A DNA stretch of 64,000 nt. Source: Lutibacter sp. Lineage in GTDB: Bacteria; Bacteroidota; Bacteroidia; Flavobacteriales; Flavobacteriaceae. Made by a program: the position numbers and the translations under genes. Every line of letters begins with the position of its first letter. Within the stretch, counting starts at the first letter, position 1. Below the pieces are notes generated by a model. It searched no databases. It was not told the origin of the DNA and saw only the letters and a program-made list of their open reading frames with translations. This document shows positions 45,930-54,271 of the stretch, piece by piece. The stretch lies in contig NVWM01000002.1 in the NCBI GenBank assembly GCA_002733665.1, positions 62,001-126,000 of the forward strand, read 5' to 3'.

Positions 45930-46937
45930 TTACCAACGGATAATCACACTTCCCCAAGTAAATCCACTTCCAAAGGCTGCTAAAACAACCAAATCATTGT
46001 CTTTTATTTTACCTTTTTCCCAAGCTTCGGTCAATGCAATAATTACAGATGCAGCTGTTGTATTTCCATATTTCATGATATTGTTATATACCTTATCATC
46101 ACTCAAATTAAATTTCCTTTGAATAAACTGTGCTATCCTTAAATTCGCTTGGTGAGGAATTAACATATCTATGTCATCCTTTTCTAAATTATTTGCTTCT
46201 AAGCCTTCAACAATAGCCTCAGAAAAACGAACTACAGCATGCTTAAATACAAATGTACCGTTCATATAAGGGTAATATGAAACATCTTCTGGATCATTCT
46301 CTTTTAATATTTCTGGAATCCATCTTTGTGTTGCTGGTCCATCAAGCATCAATTCTCGTGCATGTTTTCCTTCTGAATGCAAATGCGTTGATAAAATTCC
46401 TTTTCCTTTTTCTTCACTTCTTGATAAAACGGCTGCTCCAGCACCATCGCCAAAAATAACAGTTACACCTCTTCCTCGAGTAGAACGCTCTAATCCTCCT
46501 GAATGATTTTCAGAACCAATCACCAATATATTTTTATACATCCCTGTTTTTATAAACTGATCTGCAACTGACATTGAATAAATAAATCCTGAACATTGAT
46601 TTCTGACATCCAAAGCACCAACTGTTGGCATATCAAGCATATCTTGTACACGAACTCCACCTCCTGGAAAATACATGTCTGGACTTAAAGTAGCAAAAAC
46701 AATAAAATCTATATCATCTTTAGTCAAACCAGCACGTTCAATAGCAATTTTTGCTGCTTTTGCTCCCATTACAGATGTTGAGTCATCTGTTTTTGGGTCT
46801 ATCCATCTACGTTCTTTTATTCCTGTCCTTTCCTGTATCCACTCATCATTAGTGTCCATCCATTGAGATAAATCATCATTGGTTACTATATTGTCAGGAA
46901 CATAAAACCCTAATCCTGTTATTTTTGAACTATACAT
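45930..46937 (-). CDS. fabH: 3-oxoacyl-ACP synthase III (FabH-like)
   Basis: 335 residues. The triad is complete: Cys115 in VRNQCSGFIYS, His in PHQANLRI, and Asn in YGNTTAAS. N-terminal segment ITGLGFYVPDNIVTNDDL is typical. FabH starts fatty-acid chains from acetyl-CoA or branched acyl-CoA; Flavobacteriia often hold two or more copies, and this one is not beside plsX or rpmF, so it may serve a special pathway rather than be the main FabH. A -7 element TAAATTTG lies at 46978-46971. Confidence 0.88.
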   Translation of the reverse strand: MYSSKITGLGFYVPDNIVTNDDLSQWMDTNDEWIQERTGIKERRWIDPKTDDSTSVMGAKAAKIAIERAGLTKDDIDFIVFATLSPDMYFPGGGVRVQDMLDMPTVGALDVRNQCSGFIYSMSVADQFIKTGMYKNILVIGSENHSGGLERSTRGRGVTVIFGDGAGAAVLSRSEEKGKGILSTHLHSEGKHARELMLDGPATQRWIPEILKENDPEDVSYYPYMNGTFVFKHAVVRFSEAIVEGLEANNLEKDDIDMLIPHQANLRIAQFIQRKFNLSDDKVYNNIMKYGNTTAASVIIALTEAWEKGKIKDNDLVVLAAFGSGFTWGSVIIRW

Positions 46938-47049
46938 ATTCTATATTTTTATTATTAATCATTTGAATATCAAATTTACTAAATAATTATAAACCTATAA
47001 CTAATATTTCACAATTCACAATAACTGTCATCTTGTCACAAATCAATAT

Positions 47050-47067
47050 TTGGTATTTTTTTTGACT
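47050..47067 (+). promoter_or_regulatory. TTGGTAT-N5-TTGACT box before htpG
   Basis: TTGGTATTTTTTTTGACT ends 40 bases before the ATG. It aligns without gaps to TTGGCATAATGATTGACT, which ends 49 bases before the dnaK ATG. The T run makes the middle part uninformative. Confidence 0.45.
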
Positions 47068-47107
47068 ACTCTATTTTATATAAAACTAATAAAAAAACAA
47101 AAACAAT

Positions 47108-49018
47108 ATGGCAACTGGAAACATTAATGTAACAGCAGAAAATATTTTCCCTATTATAAAAAAATTCTTGTATTCTGATCATGAAATCTTTTTACGCGAA
47201 TTAATTTCAAATGCAACTGATGCAACATTGAAACTTAAACACCTATCTACACTAGGTGAGGCTAAAGGTGATGTTGGTATTCCAATGATTGAAATAAAGA
47301 TTGATAAAGAGAAAAAAGAGATTCGAATTATAGATCAAGGAGTTGGAATGGATGCTGAAGAAGTTGAAAAATACATCAATCAAGTAGCATTCTCAGGTGC
47401 AGAAGAGTTTGTAGAAAAATACAAAGACGCTGATACTGGAATTATCGGTCATTTTGGTCTTGGATTTTATTCTGCATTTATGGTTGCAGAACGCGTTGAA
47501 ATTTTTACAAAATCGTTCAAAGAAGGTTCACAAGCAGTTCGCTGGGAATGTGATGGAAGTCCACAATATACTCTTGAAGATACTGATAGAACTGAAAGAG
47601 GAACTGAAATCGTTTTACATATCGATGAAGACTCAACAGAGTTTTTAGAAGAATTTAAAATTAAAGAATTATTATCGAAGTATAATAAGTTTATGCCTAT
47701 TCCAATCAAGTTTGGAACAAAAGAAGTAAACGATCCAGCGCATACTCCAGAAACTACAAAAGACAAAGAAGGTAAAGAAACAACTGAACCTCAAAAAATG
47801 ATTACTGTTGATGATATCATCAACAACCCAAATCCTGCTTGGACAAAACAACCGAGCGAATTGAATGATGAGGATTATAAATCTTTCTATCGCGAATTGT
47901 ATCCAATGCAATTTGAAGAACCATTATTCAATATTCATTTGAATGTTGATTATCCGTTTAACTTGACTGGAATTCTATATTTTCCAAAGATTAGCAAAAA
48001 TATAGATCCACAAAAAGACAAAATACAATTGTATCAAAATCAAGTGTTTGTAACTGATAATGTTGAGGGAATTGTTCCTGACTTTTTACAAATGCTTCGT
48101 GGAGTTATTGATTCTCCAGATATTCCATTAAATGTGTCTCGTAGTTATTTACAGGCTGATGGCGCAGTAAAAAAGATATCTTCTTATATCACACGTAAAG
48201 TTGCTGATAAATTGGTAAGTCTGTTTAAAAACGATAGAAAAGCATTTGAAGAAAAATGGCAAGACATCAAGATTATTATTGAATATGGAATGCTATCAGA
48301 AGATAAATTCTTTGAAAAATCAGAGAAGTTTGCTTTATATCCAACTATCGATAATGAGTATTTTATTTGGGATGAATTGATAGAAAAAATCAAAGACAAC
48401 CAAACTGACAAAGATGGTAAAACAGTTATTTTATATGCATCTGACAAGAACACACAACACAGTTACATACAAGCGGCAAAGGATAAAGGTTACGAAGTAT
48501 TATTATTAGACTCTCCTATTGTTTCTCACTTGATTCAAAAGATGGAAACAAGTAAAGAAAATATTTCTTTTGTACGTGTAGATGGTGATCATATTGATAA
48601 TTTAATCAAGAAGGATGATGTTAAAATCTCTAAATTATCTGATGAAGAACAAGCAAGTTTAAAAACTGTGCTGGAGTCAAACATTCCTAAAGAAACGTAT
48701 ACTGTTCAATTAGAAGCGATGGATTCTACTGCCAATCCTTTTATAATTACGCAACCAGAATTTATGCGCCGTATGAAAGAAATGCAAGCGTCTGGCGGCG
48801 GCGGCGGAATGATGGGAATGAGCAATTTTCCTGACATGTATAATTTAGTTGTAAATACTAACAATGAATTGGTTAGTGAAATTCTAAATACTAAAACTGC
48901 TAAAAAACAAGAACGCCTTATTAAGCAAACTTTTGATTTAGCCAAGTTATCTCAAAACCTATTACATGGTGAAGAATTAACTGAGTTTATCAAACGCAGT
49001 TATGAACTAATAAAATAA
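47108..49018 (+). CDS. htpG: Chaperone HtpG (Hsp90)
   Basis: 636 residues. The N-terminal GHKL ATPase has IFLRELISNATDA, IRIIDQGVGMDAEEV and IGHFGLGFYSAFMVAE. The middle domain has the NVSRSYLQAD catalytic-loop segment, and a C-terminal dimerisation domain follows, with a Gly-rich insert (SGGGGGMMGM). It is an ATP-driven cytosolic chaperone active in heat stress. Single gene with its own upstream box and terminator. Confidence 0.97.
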   Translation: MATGNINVTAENIFPIIKKFLYSDHEIFLRELISNATDATLKLKHLSTLGEAKGDVGIPMIEIKIDKEKKEIRIIDQGVGMDAEEVEKYINQVAFSGAEEFVEKYKDADTGIIGHFGLGFYSAFMVAERVEIFTKSFKEGSQAVRWECDGSPQYTLEDTDRTERGTEIVLHIDEDSTEFLEEFKIKELLSKYNKFMPIPIKFGTKEVNDPAHTPETTKDKEGKETTEPQKMITVDDIINNPNPAWTKQPSELNDEDYKSFYRELYPMQFEEPLFNIHLNVDYPFNLTGILYFPKISKNIDPQKDKIQLYQNQVFVTDNVEGIVPDFLQMLRGVIDSPDIPLNVSRSYLQADGAVKKISSYITRKVADKLVSLFKNDRKAFEEKWQDIKIIIEYGMLSEDKFFEKSEKFALYPTIDNEYFIWDELIEKIKDNQTDKDGKTVILYASDKNTQHSYIQAAKDKGYEVLLLDSPIVSHLIQKMETSKENISFVRVDGDHIDNLIKKDDVKISKLSDEEQASLKTVLESNIPKETYTVQLEAMDSTANPFIITQPEFMRRMKEMQASGGGGGMMGMSNFPDMYNLVVNTNNELVSEILNTKTAKKQERLIKQTFDLAKLSQNLLHGEELTEFIKRSYELIK

Positions 49019-49120
49019 GAAGATTTTTGTTCAGTATTTTATAAAAAACTACAAAAACAAACTTATAAAATTAATCAGCGAAGCTAAATGGTGAAATAAT
49101 TTCAACATTATTGTTATTCT

Positions 49121-49155
49121 AAAAACCTCTTTGTTATCTTGCAAAGAGGTTTTTC
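49121..49155 (+). terminator. Terminator after htpG
   Basis: AAAACCTCTTTG / CAAAGAGGTTTTT hairpin, about 100 bp after the htpG stop; the remaining 264-bp gap otherwise holds only the next promoter. Confidence 0.8.
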
Positions 49156-49244
49156 TTGTTTTCACAAACTAATCGAAAGTACCTCTTCACTCAACGAAAC
49201 GTATAGTTCACTCATTATTGATTTTAAAATATCCTATACATATA

Positions 49245-49252
49245 TAAGTTTG
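49245..49252 (+). promoter_or_regulatory. -7 promoter element TAAGTTTG before the secreted-protein operon
   Basis: TAnnTTTG match 30 bases before the ATG at 49283, with TTG 24 bases upstream (49218-49220). Confidence 0.5.
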
Positions 49253-49282
49253 ATGTAAGTTTAACTATAAAATCTATTTATT

Positions 49283-49756
49283 ATGAAAAATCAAATTAAC
49301 AAAACAAGTTTAGGGAATTTCAAAAGAAATCAATTCAAGAATTCAAGAAAAAAAATTAGTTTATGGAGTAAAATTGGTCTAGTATGTATAGCGCTATTTT
49401 CACTTAGCACAATACAAGCACAAACTTCAGAAACAACTTCAACACAACAAGAAAAAAACATGACGGTTCAAGGAAACGTTTCTAACGAGATAGGACCATT
49501 AGTTGGAGTTAATATTGTTTTACAAGGAACAACTACAGGTACAACAACAAATTCTAAAGGCGATTTTAAATTTCCAAAAGCGTTAAAAAAGGGAGATGTT
49601 TTAGTTTTTAGTTCTGTAGGATTAATGTCACAAAAAGTTATTATTAAAAATACAAGTTCTGCTTCAAATATCGAGTTAAAAGTTGATATGGAATTAACGG
49701 AAATAATTCTTGTAGGTAAAGCTTCAAGTAAGAAAGTGTATAAATCAAAAAGATAA
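49283..49756 (+). CDS. Stand-alone CarboxypepD_reg-like secreted protein
   Basis: 157 residues. Long N-terminal basic stretch then a membrane segment ending at STIQAQ, as a signal peptide with an extended n-region. The mature part (about 60-140) is one CarboxypepD_reg-like domain (VQGNVSNEIGPLVGVNIVLQGTT, KGDFKFPKALKKGDVLVFSSVGL), the domain that usually begins SusC/TonB receptors. Neither plug nor barrel follows; the tail is Lys/Ser-rich. It may mimic or bind the receptor system (inference). First in a unit with the transglutaminase gene. Confidence 0.82.
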   Translation: MKNQINKTSLGNFKRNQFKNSRKKISLWSKIGLVCIALFSLSTIQAQTSETTSTQQEKNMTVQGNVSNEIGPLVGVNIVLQGTTTGTTTNSKGDFKFPKALKKGDVLVFSSVGLMSQKVIIKNTSSASNIELKVDMELTEIILVGKASSKKVYKSKR

Positions 49757-49758
49757 TT

Positions 49759-50766
49759 TTGAAAAAAATCATTATTGTATTTTCGTTTTTATTTTTCAAT
49801 ATTATCAATGCTCAAGTAAATGATTTTAAAAACATTGATTTTACGAGAGCTGATAATATTGCGAAGTTAAACGAAGGAGAAAATTTACAAAACTTATCGC
49901 TTCTTAGTTATAAACTTACTTCAAAACTCCCAACTGACGTTGAGAAGTTCAGAGCAATTTACTCTTGGGTTTGTAACAATATTCGTGGTGATTATTATCA
50001 ACATAGTAAAGTTCTAAGAAAAATTAAAAAATTTCAAAACGATAGTATCCGTCTTATGAAATGGAATGAAGACTACAAAAAAGTAGCCTTTAAGAAATTA
50101 TTGAAGCATAAGAAAACAATGTGTACTGGATATTCTTATATAGTTAAGGAACTTGCTTTTTTAGCAGATATAGAATGTGAAATTATTAATGGATACGGAA
50201 GAGATATTGAATCAAATGTTGACAGTTTAGAACTGGCAAATCATTCTTGGAATGCAGTAAAATTGAAAGATAAGTGGTACTTATGTGATGCGACTTGGTC
50301 GAGCGGATATATAAACGAAAAGAATACATTTGTAAGTGATTATAATGATGGATATTTTTTAGCCGATCCTATTATGTTTTCTACAAATCATTATCCTTTA
50401 GATGAAGAATGGCTGTTAAATAGCCAAACAACAAGTACAGCGTTTGTTACTTCACCTTTAGTTTATACAGAAGCATTTGAACAAAAAGTTTTTCCTTTAA
50501 GTCCTTCAGTAATGCATCTTGAAATTAACAGGAAGGATGAAGTTAGTTTTAGACTTAAAACTCTTAAAGATATTCCTTTAGAGAATATTTCTTTAGTCAT
50601 TTTTTCAGGACCTATTGAAAAAAATCTTGAAATTTATGACATTAAGAATGAAAACGGGATTATAGAATTCAAAAATAAATTTAATTGGGTTGGGTTTTAT
50701 GATGTTCATTTAAAGATTTATGAAGATATTATTGCTACATATACTGTAAAAGTGACGAATGAATAA
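49759..50766 (+). CDS. Secreted transglutaminase-like protein
   Basis: 335 residues, starting at a TTG only 2 bp after the previous stop; no ATG gives the signal peptide (KKIIIVFSFLFFNIINAQ), so TTG is accepted. The transglutaminase/protease core has Cys in KKTMCTGYSYIVKEL, His in ANHSWNAVKL and Asp in YLCDATWSSG, a full triad. A beta-sandwich-like C-terminal part follows. Such kyphoscoliosis-peptidase-like proteins act outside the cytoplasm on proteins, with unknown targets. Its stop region overlaps the next gene by 8 bp. Confidence 0.85.
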   Translation: MKKIIIVFSFLFFNIINAQVNDFKNIDFTRADNIAKLNEGENLQNLSLLSYKLTSKLPTDVEKFRAIYSWVCNNIRGDYYQHSKVLRKIKKFQNDSIRLMKWNEDYKKVAFKKLLKHKKTMCTGYSYIVKELAFLADIECEIINGYGRDIESNVDSLELANHSWNAVKLKDKWYLCDATWSSGYINEKNTFVSDYNDGYFLADPIMFSTNHYPLDEEWLLNSQTTSTAFVTSPLVYTEAFEQKVFPLSPSVMHLEINRKDEVSFRLKTLKDIPLENISLVIFSGPIEKNLEIYDIKNENGIIEFKNKFNWVGFYDVHLKIYEDIIATYTVKVTNE

Positions 50767-51178
50767 ATCATCCAAACAGTTGAAAATAAAAAAAACTCCA
50801 TTTTTTTTATTCGGATTAATTATAGTGTTTTATTCATTTAATATTCGAAAAGAAATAGAAGTTGGTAGATATATTTCTACAGACAAACTACAGTATATAA
50901 CGATTAAAAATAAGTCAATGTTTGAATATAATAGTTACCTATACTATTCACCATATACCATAAAAGAGAAGCGAAAAAAAGATATTAATCCAAATTGGTG
51001 CGGTTCAATAGGTTATTGGGGAAATGGAAAAGGTTTTGGAAAATATTCAATAAAAAAGGATTCATTAATATTGGAATTTGATTTTAGTTTTTCAAAAATA
51101 TCTATTGAAAGAATGGATGACAAGAAAAATAAAACAATGTCTTTTCACATTTCAGATTTGGAAAAATTGATTAAATAA
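50759..51178 (+). CDS. Hypothetical protein with one membrane segment
   Basis: 139 residues; a basic N-terminus and a hydrophobic segment at about 14-28 (FFLFGLIIVFYSFNI) as anchor or signal. The rest is rich in Ile, Ser and Lys and contains CGSIGYWGNGKGFGKYS. I do not recognise a family. It overlaps the transglutaminase gene by 8 bp, so it is coupled to it and probably acts with it. Confidence 0.6.
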   Translation: MNKSSKQLKIKKTPFFLFGLIIVFYSFNIRKEIEVGRYISTDKLQYITIKNKSMFEYNSYLYYSPYTIKEKRKKDINPNWCGSIGYWGNGKGFGKYSIKKDSLILEFDFSFSKISIERMDDKKNKTMSFHISDLEKLIK

Positions 51179-51282
51179 AACGTTTACAAAAACTTGCATG
51201 AATAATTGTTAGTTTGCATTTATTCGAAACACATCTTTCAGTATTTTACAACTCTTCAAATCTGCAATTGAATAATAAAACT

Positions 51283-51290
51283 TATTTTTG
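51283..51290 (+). promoter_or_regulatory. -7 promoter element TATTTTTG before the DUF885 gene
   Basis: TAnnTTTG match 22 bases before the chosen ATG at 51313. Confidence 0.5.
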
Positions 51291-51312
51291 TAGTAAATCA
51301 AATACATCAAAA

Positions 51313-53091
51313 ATGAAAAAAATATTATTGTTCAGTATCCTACTGACACTTACATTCACTTCTTGTAAAAAAGAAACTGAAAAAACTAACACAGAAGCAA
51401 TCAGTAAAGAATTTAATGAATTACTCGAAAACTACAGTGAAGAGAGTTATAAGTTATTCCCATTAAACGCAACATTTGCAGGTGACAACAGATACAACGA
51501 TAAATTACCAAATGATTTATCTGATGAGTTTTCAGCAAAATTAAAATCATTTTACTCAGACACTAAAAACAGTTTGTCAAAATTCAATGATGCTGATTTA
51601 TCAGATTCTGAAAAAATGAGTAAAGCCGTTTTAACTTGGGATTGTAACATTAACTTAGAAAGATTGAACTTCCGAGAAGACTTAACTCCTATCAACCAAA
51701 TATGGACGATGAACTTGATGTTCGGTCAATTGGCAAGTGGTTCTGGAGCACAACCTTTTGCTACAGTTGAAGATTATAATAACTGGCTTAAAAGAGTTGA
51801 CAGTTATTTAGATTGGATGAACAGCACAGAAGAAAGAATGAAAGAAGGAATTACATTAGGTCATGTATTGCCAAAATCATTGATAAAAAAAGTAATTCCT
51901 CAATTAGCATCATTAACTGGTAATGTTGAAGATCATTTGTTTTATCAGCCAATAAAAAACTTACCTGAAGGTTTTTCTGATGATGAGAGAAAAGTGTTGA
52001 CCAAATCCTATACAGATATGGTTGAAAACAAAATTGTTCCTGCTTATAAAAAATTACACGCTTTTATGAGTACAGATTACTTAAATGCAGGAAGAACTTC
52101 AAGTGGAATTGATGACACTCCAAATGGAGAAGCTTATTATAAACATCAAATAAAAACATACACAACGACAAAGATGACAGCTGATGAAATTCATCAACTT
52201 GGATTGAGTGAAGTAGCAAGAATATTGTCGGAAATGGAAAAAGTAAAAGAGCAAGTTGGTTTTAAAGGCGATATAAAATCTTTCTTTAATGATTTAAGAG
52301 GAAATAAAGTTCTGATGCCTTATACAGAACCTCAACAAGTGATTGACAATTTCAATGCTATTCATGATAAAATGAAACCACAAATTGAAAAATTATTTGA
52401 TGTAAAACCAAAAACAGCATTTGAAGTTAGAAGAACAGAAGCATTTAGAGAAGCATCAGCAAGTGCAGAGTATAATCAAGGTTCTTTAGACGGCACAAGG
52501 CCTGGAATCTTTTATGCTCCAGTTCCAGACGTAACAAAATATAATGTATTGGCAGATGAAGCCTTATTTTTACATGAAGCAATTCCTGGGCATCACTATC
52601 AAATTTCATTGCAACAAGAGAATGAAAACTTACCAACATTTAGAAAAACAATTTATTATAGTGCCTATGGAGAAGGTTGGGCTTTATATACTGAGTCACT
52701 TGGAAGTGAATTAGGATTATATACAGACCCTTATCAATATTTCGGAATGCTTGGTATGGAAATGCACAGAGCAATAAGACTTGTAGTAGATACAGGAATT
52801 CACTCAAAAGGATGGTCTAGAGAAAAAGCAATTCAATATTCCCTTGATAATGAAGCTGAATCTGCAGCAAGTATTGAAAGAGAGATTGAACGTTATATGG
52901 CAAATGCAGGTCAAGCACTATCTTACAAAATTGGACAATTAAAAATTAGAGAATTGCGTACTAAGGCTGAAAAAACTTTAGGAGATAAATTCGATATAAA
53001 AGAATTTCATAACCAAGTTTTAGAAACAGGTAATATTCCATTGCAATTATTAGAAAATAAAATAGACAAATGGATATCTTCTAAAAAATAA
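51313..53091 (+). CDS. DUF885 family metallopeptidase lipoprotein
   Basis: 592 residues from the ATG at 51313, chosen since it starts a lipoprotein signal (MKKILLFSILLTLTFTSCKK) and follows a -7 element; an in-frame ATG 99 bases upstream is less likely. The zinc motif HEAIPGHHYQ is near residue 421 and the later GEGWALYTESLG supplies a further Glu, as in the M32-like DUF885 family. Members are secreted or lipid-anchored peptidases. The gene stands alone, closed by a strong terminator. Confidence 0.9.
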   Translation: MKKILLFSILLTLTFTSCKKETEKTNTEAISKEFNELLENYSEESYKLFPLNATFAGDNRYNDKLPNDLSDEFSAKLKSFYSDTKNSLSKFNDADLSDSEKMSKAVLTWDCNINLERLNFREDLTPINQIWTMNLMFGQLASGSGAQPFATVEDYNNWLKRVDSYLDWMNSTEERMKEGITLGHVLPKSLIKKVIPQLASLTGNVEDHLFYQPIKNLPEGFSDDERKVLTKSYTDMVENKIVPAYKKLHAFMSTDYLNAGRTSSGIDDTPNGEAYYKHQIKTYTTTKMTADEIHQLGLSEVARILSEMEKVKEQVGFKGDIKSFFNDLRGNKVLMPYTEPQQVIDNFNAIHDKMKPQIEKLFDVKPKTAFEVRRTEAFREASASAEYNQGSLDGTRPGIFYAPVPDVTKYNVLADEALFLHEAIPGHHYQISLQQENENLPTFRKTIYYSAYGEGWALYTESLGSELGLYTDPYQYFGMLGMEMHRAIRLVVDTGIHSKGWSREKAIQYSLDNEAESAASIEREIERYMANAGQALSYKIGQLKIRELRTKAEKTLGDKFDIKEFHNQVLETGNIPLQLLENKIDKWISSKK

Positions 53092-53112
53092 CGATAATAA
53101 TCATTATTCATT

Positions 53113-53153
53113 AAAAACGACATTAGTATTCAGAATACTAATGTCGTTTTTTG
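53113..53153 (+). terminator. Terminator after the DUF885 gene
   Basis: Perfect 18-bp stem AAAACGACATTAGTATTC / GAATACTAATGTCGTTTT (53114-53131, 53133-53150) with T run after; its near-absent loop suggests strong folding. Confidence 0.9.
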
Positions 53154-53204
53154 TTTTATCAGCGAATTCATTCTATCTTTAAAAAAAATAACAACACTAC
53201 TTCA

Positions 53205-54266
53205 ATGGATAAAAAATTGATGTCAAAGAAAAAACCTGCTTATCCTATAAATAAGCAGTTATCTGACTATTTAACCGAACATAGTAGAAACATAAAGATT
53301 CCTATTTATTACGAAGATTTATTGCGTTTTCAAGGTGCTGTAGAGATTTATGATAAGCATGGAAATGAAACGCTGTGGATTAGCACTTACTTCGCAGAAC
53401 ACGAAAGAGAAGAAATAGAAATGAGCCTAAAACGCGTGTACACGATTTTACATGCAGATGGTAGTGATGAAGCCTTACAATATATTACGATTGATGCTAT
53501 TGACTTTTGCACGTTTGGAAATACAAAACCTTTCCGTATAAAAGTTAGAAATATTCTTAATGATAATTATGTATATCTATACATCAAAAAAGCAGATGCC
53601 TCTCGGATTTATGGTTTAGAATTAGAACACCTTTTATCTCCAAATCATATCAATTTCTTGGTTCATGGTGATACGATCATTGAAGAACATATTTCTGGAA
53701 TTCCAGGAGATACATTTATCAATGAAAATCTTGATAGTTGTTCAGACCAAGACAAAATGGCAATCGCTAAAGAGTTCGTAAAGTTTAATGAACGCTGTTT
53801 TATTAGACTTCTTGGAGATATGCGTTCTTATAATTATGTGTTTGTACTTACACATGATTTTGACCGAATAGATTATAGAATAAGAGCAATAGATTTTGAT
53901 CAACAATCATTTGAAGGAAATTCAAAGGTTTACAAACCTCAATTTTTAAAAGAGAATAATGAGTTAGTAGAAATGACTTTGAACTTGTTGCAAGAAGAAT
54001 CGATGGAACAATATAAAAATGAAGAGCGATCATTATTGGCAAAAAGAGCTTCGAGTGAATATGATAGATTGAGTAGTTTATTAGATTGTATGAAAAACGA
54101 TACGCTTTCTACACCAGCAAAAATTAAAGAATTAAAAGTTGAACTGTTTTCTTTGACCAAAGATGTACGTTTCAGAAGAGCAAAAAATATGGGAGACATT
54201 GTATCTAGCGCATTAGATTTTGTTAAACGTAATTATGAAAATATTAATCCGTATATAATTAGGTAG
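53205..54266 (+). CDS. Uncharacterised protein, possible kinase fold, next to pyruvate carboxylase
   Basis: 353 residues from the ATG at 53205, preferred to an upstream ATG that overlaps the DUF885 terminator. I do not recognise a named family. About residues 200-232 read LLGDMRSYNYVF and, 20 residues on, RAIDFDQQSFEG. This D-x4-N then DFD arrangement resembles a catalytic loop and metal site of kinase-like folds, but it is only a weak pattern. The C-terminal third is helical and basic. pyc begins 5 bp downstream, so they share a transcript. Confidence 0.6.
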   Translation: MDKKLMSKKKPAYPINKQLSDYLTEHSRNIKIPIYYEDLLRFQGAVEIYDKHGNETLWISTYFAEHEREEIEMSLKRVYTILHADGSDEALQYITIDAIDFCTFGNTKPFRIKVRNILNDNYVYLYIKKADASRIYGLELEHLLSPNHINFLVHGDTIIEEHISGIPGDTFINENLDSCSDQDKMAIAKEFVKFNERCFIRLLGDMRSYNYVFVLTHDFDRIDYRIRAIDFDQQSFEGNSKVYKPQFLKENNELVEMTLNLLQEESMEQYKNEERSLLAKRASSEYDRLSSLLDCMKNDTLSTPAKIKELKVELFSLTKDVRFRRAKNMGDIVSSALDFVKRNYENINPYIIR

Positions 54267-54271
54267 ATAAA

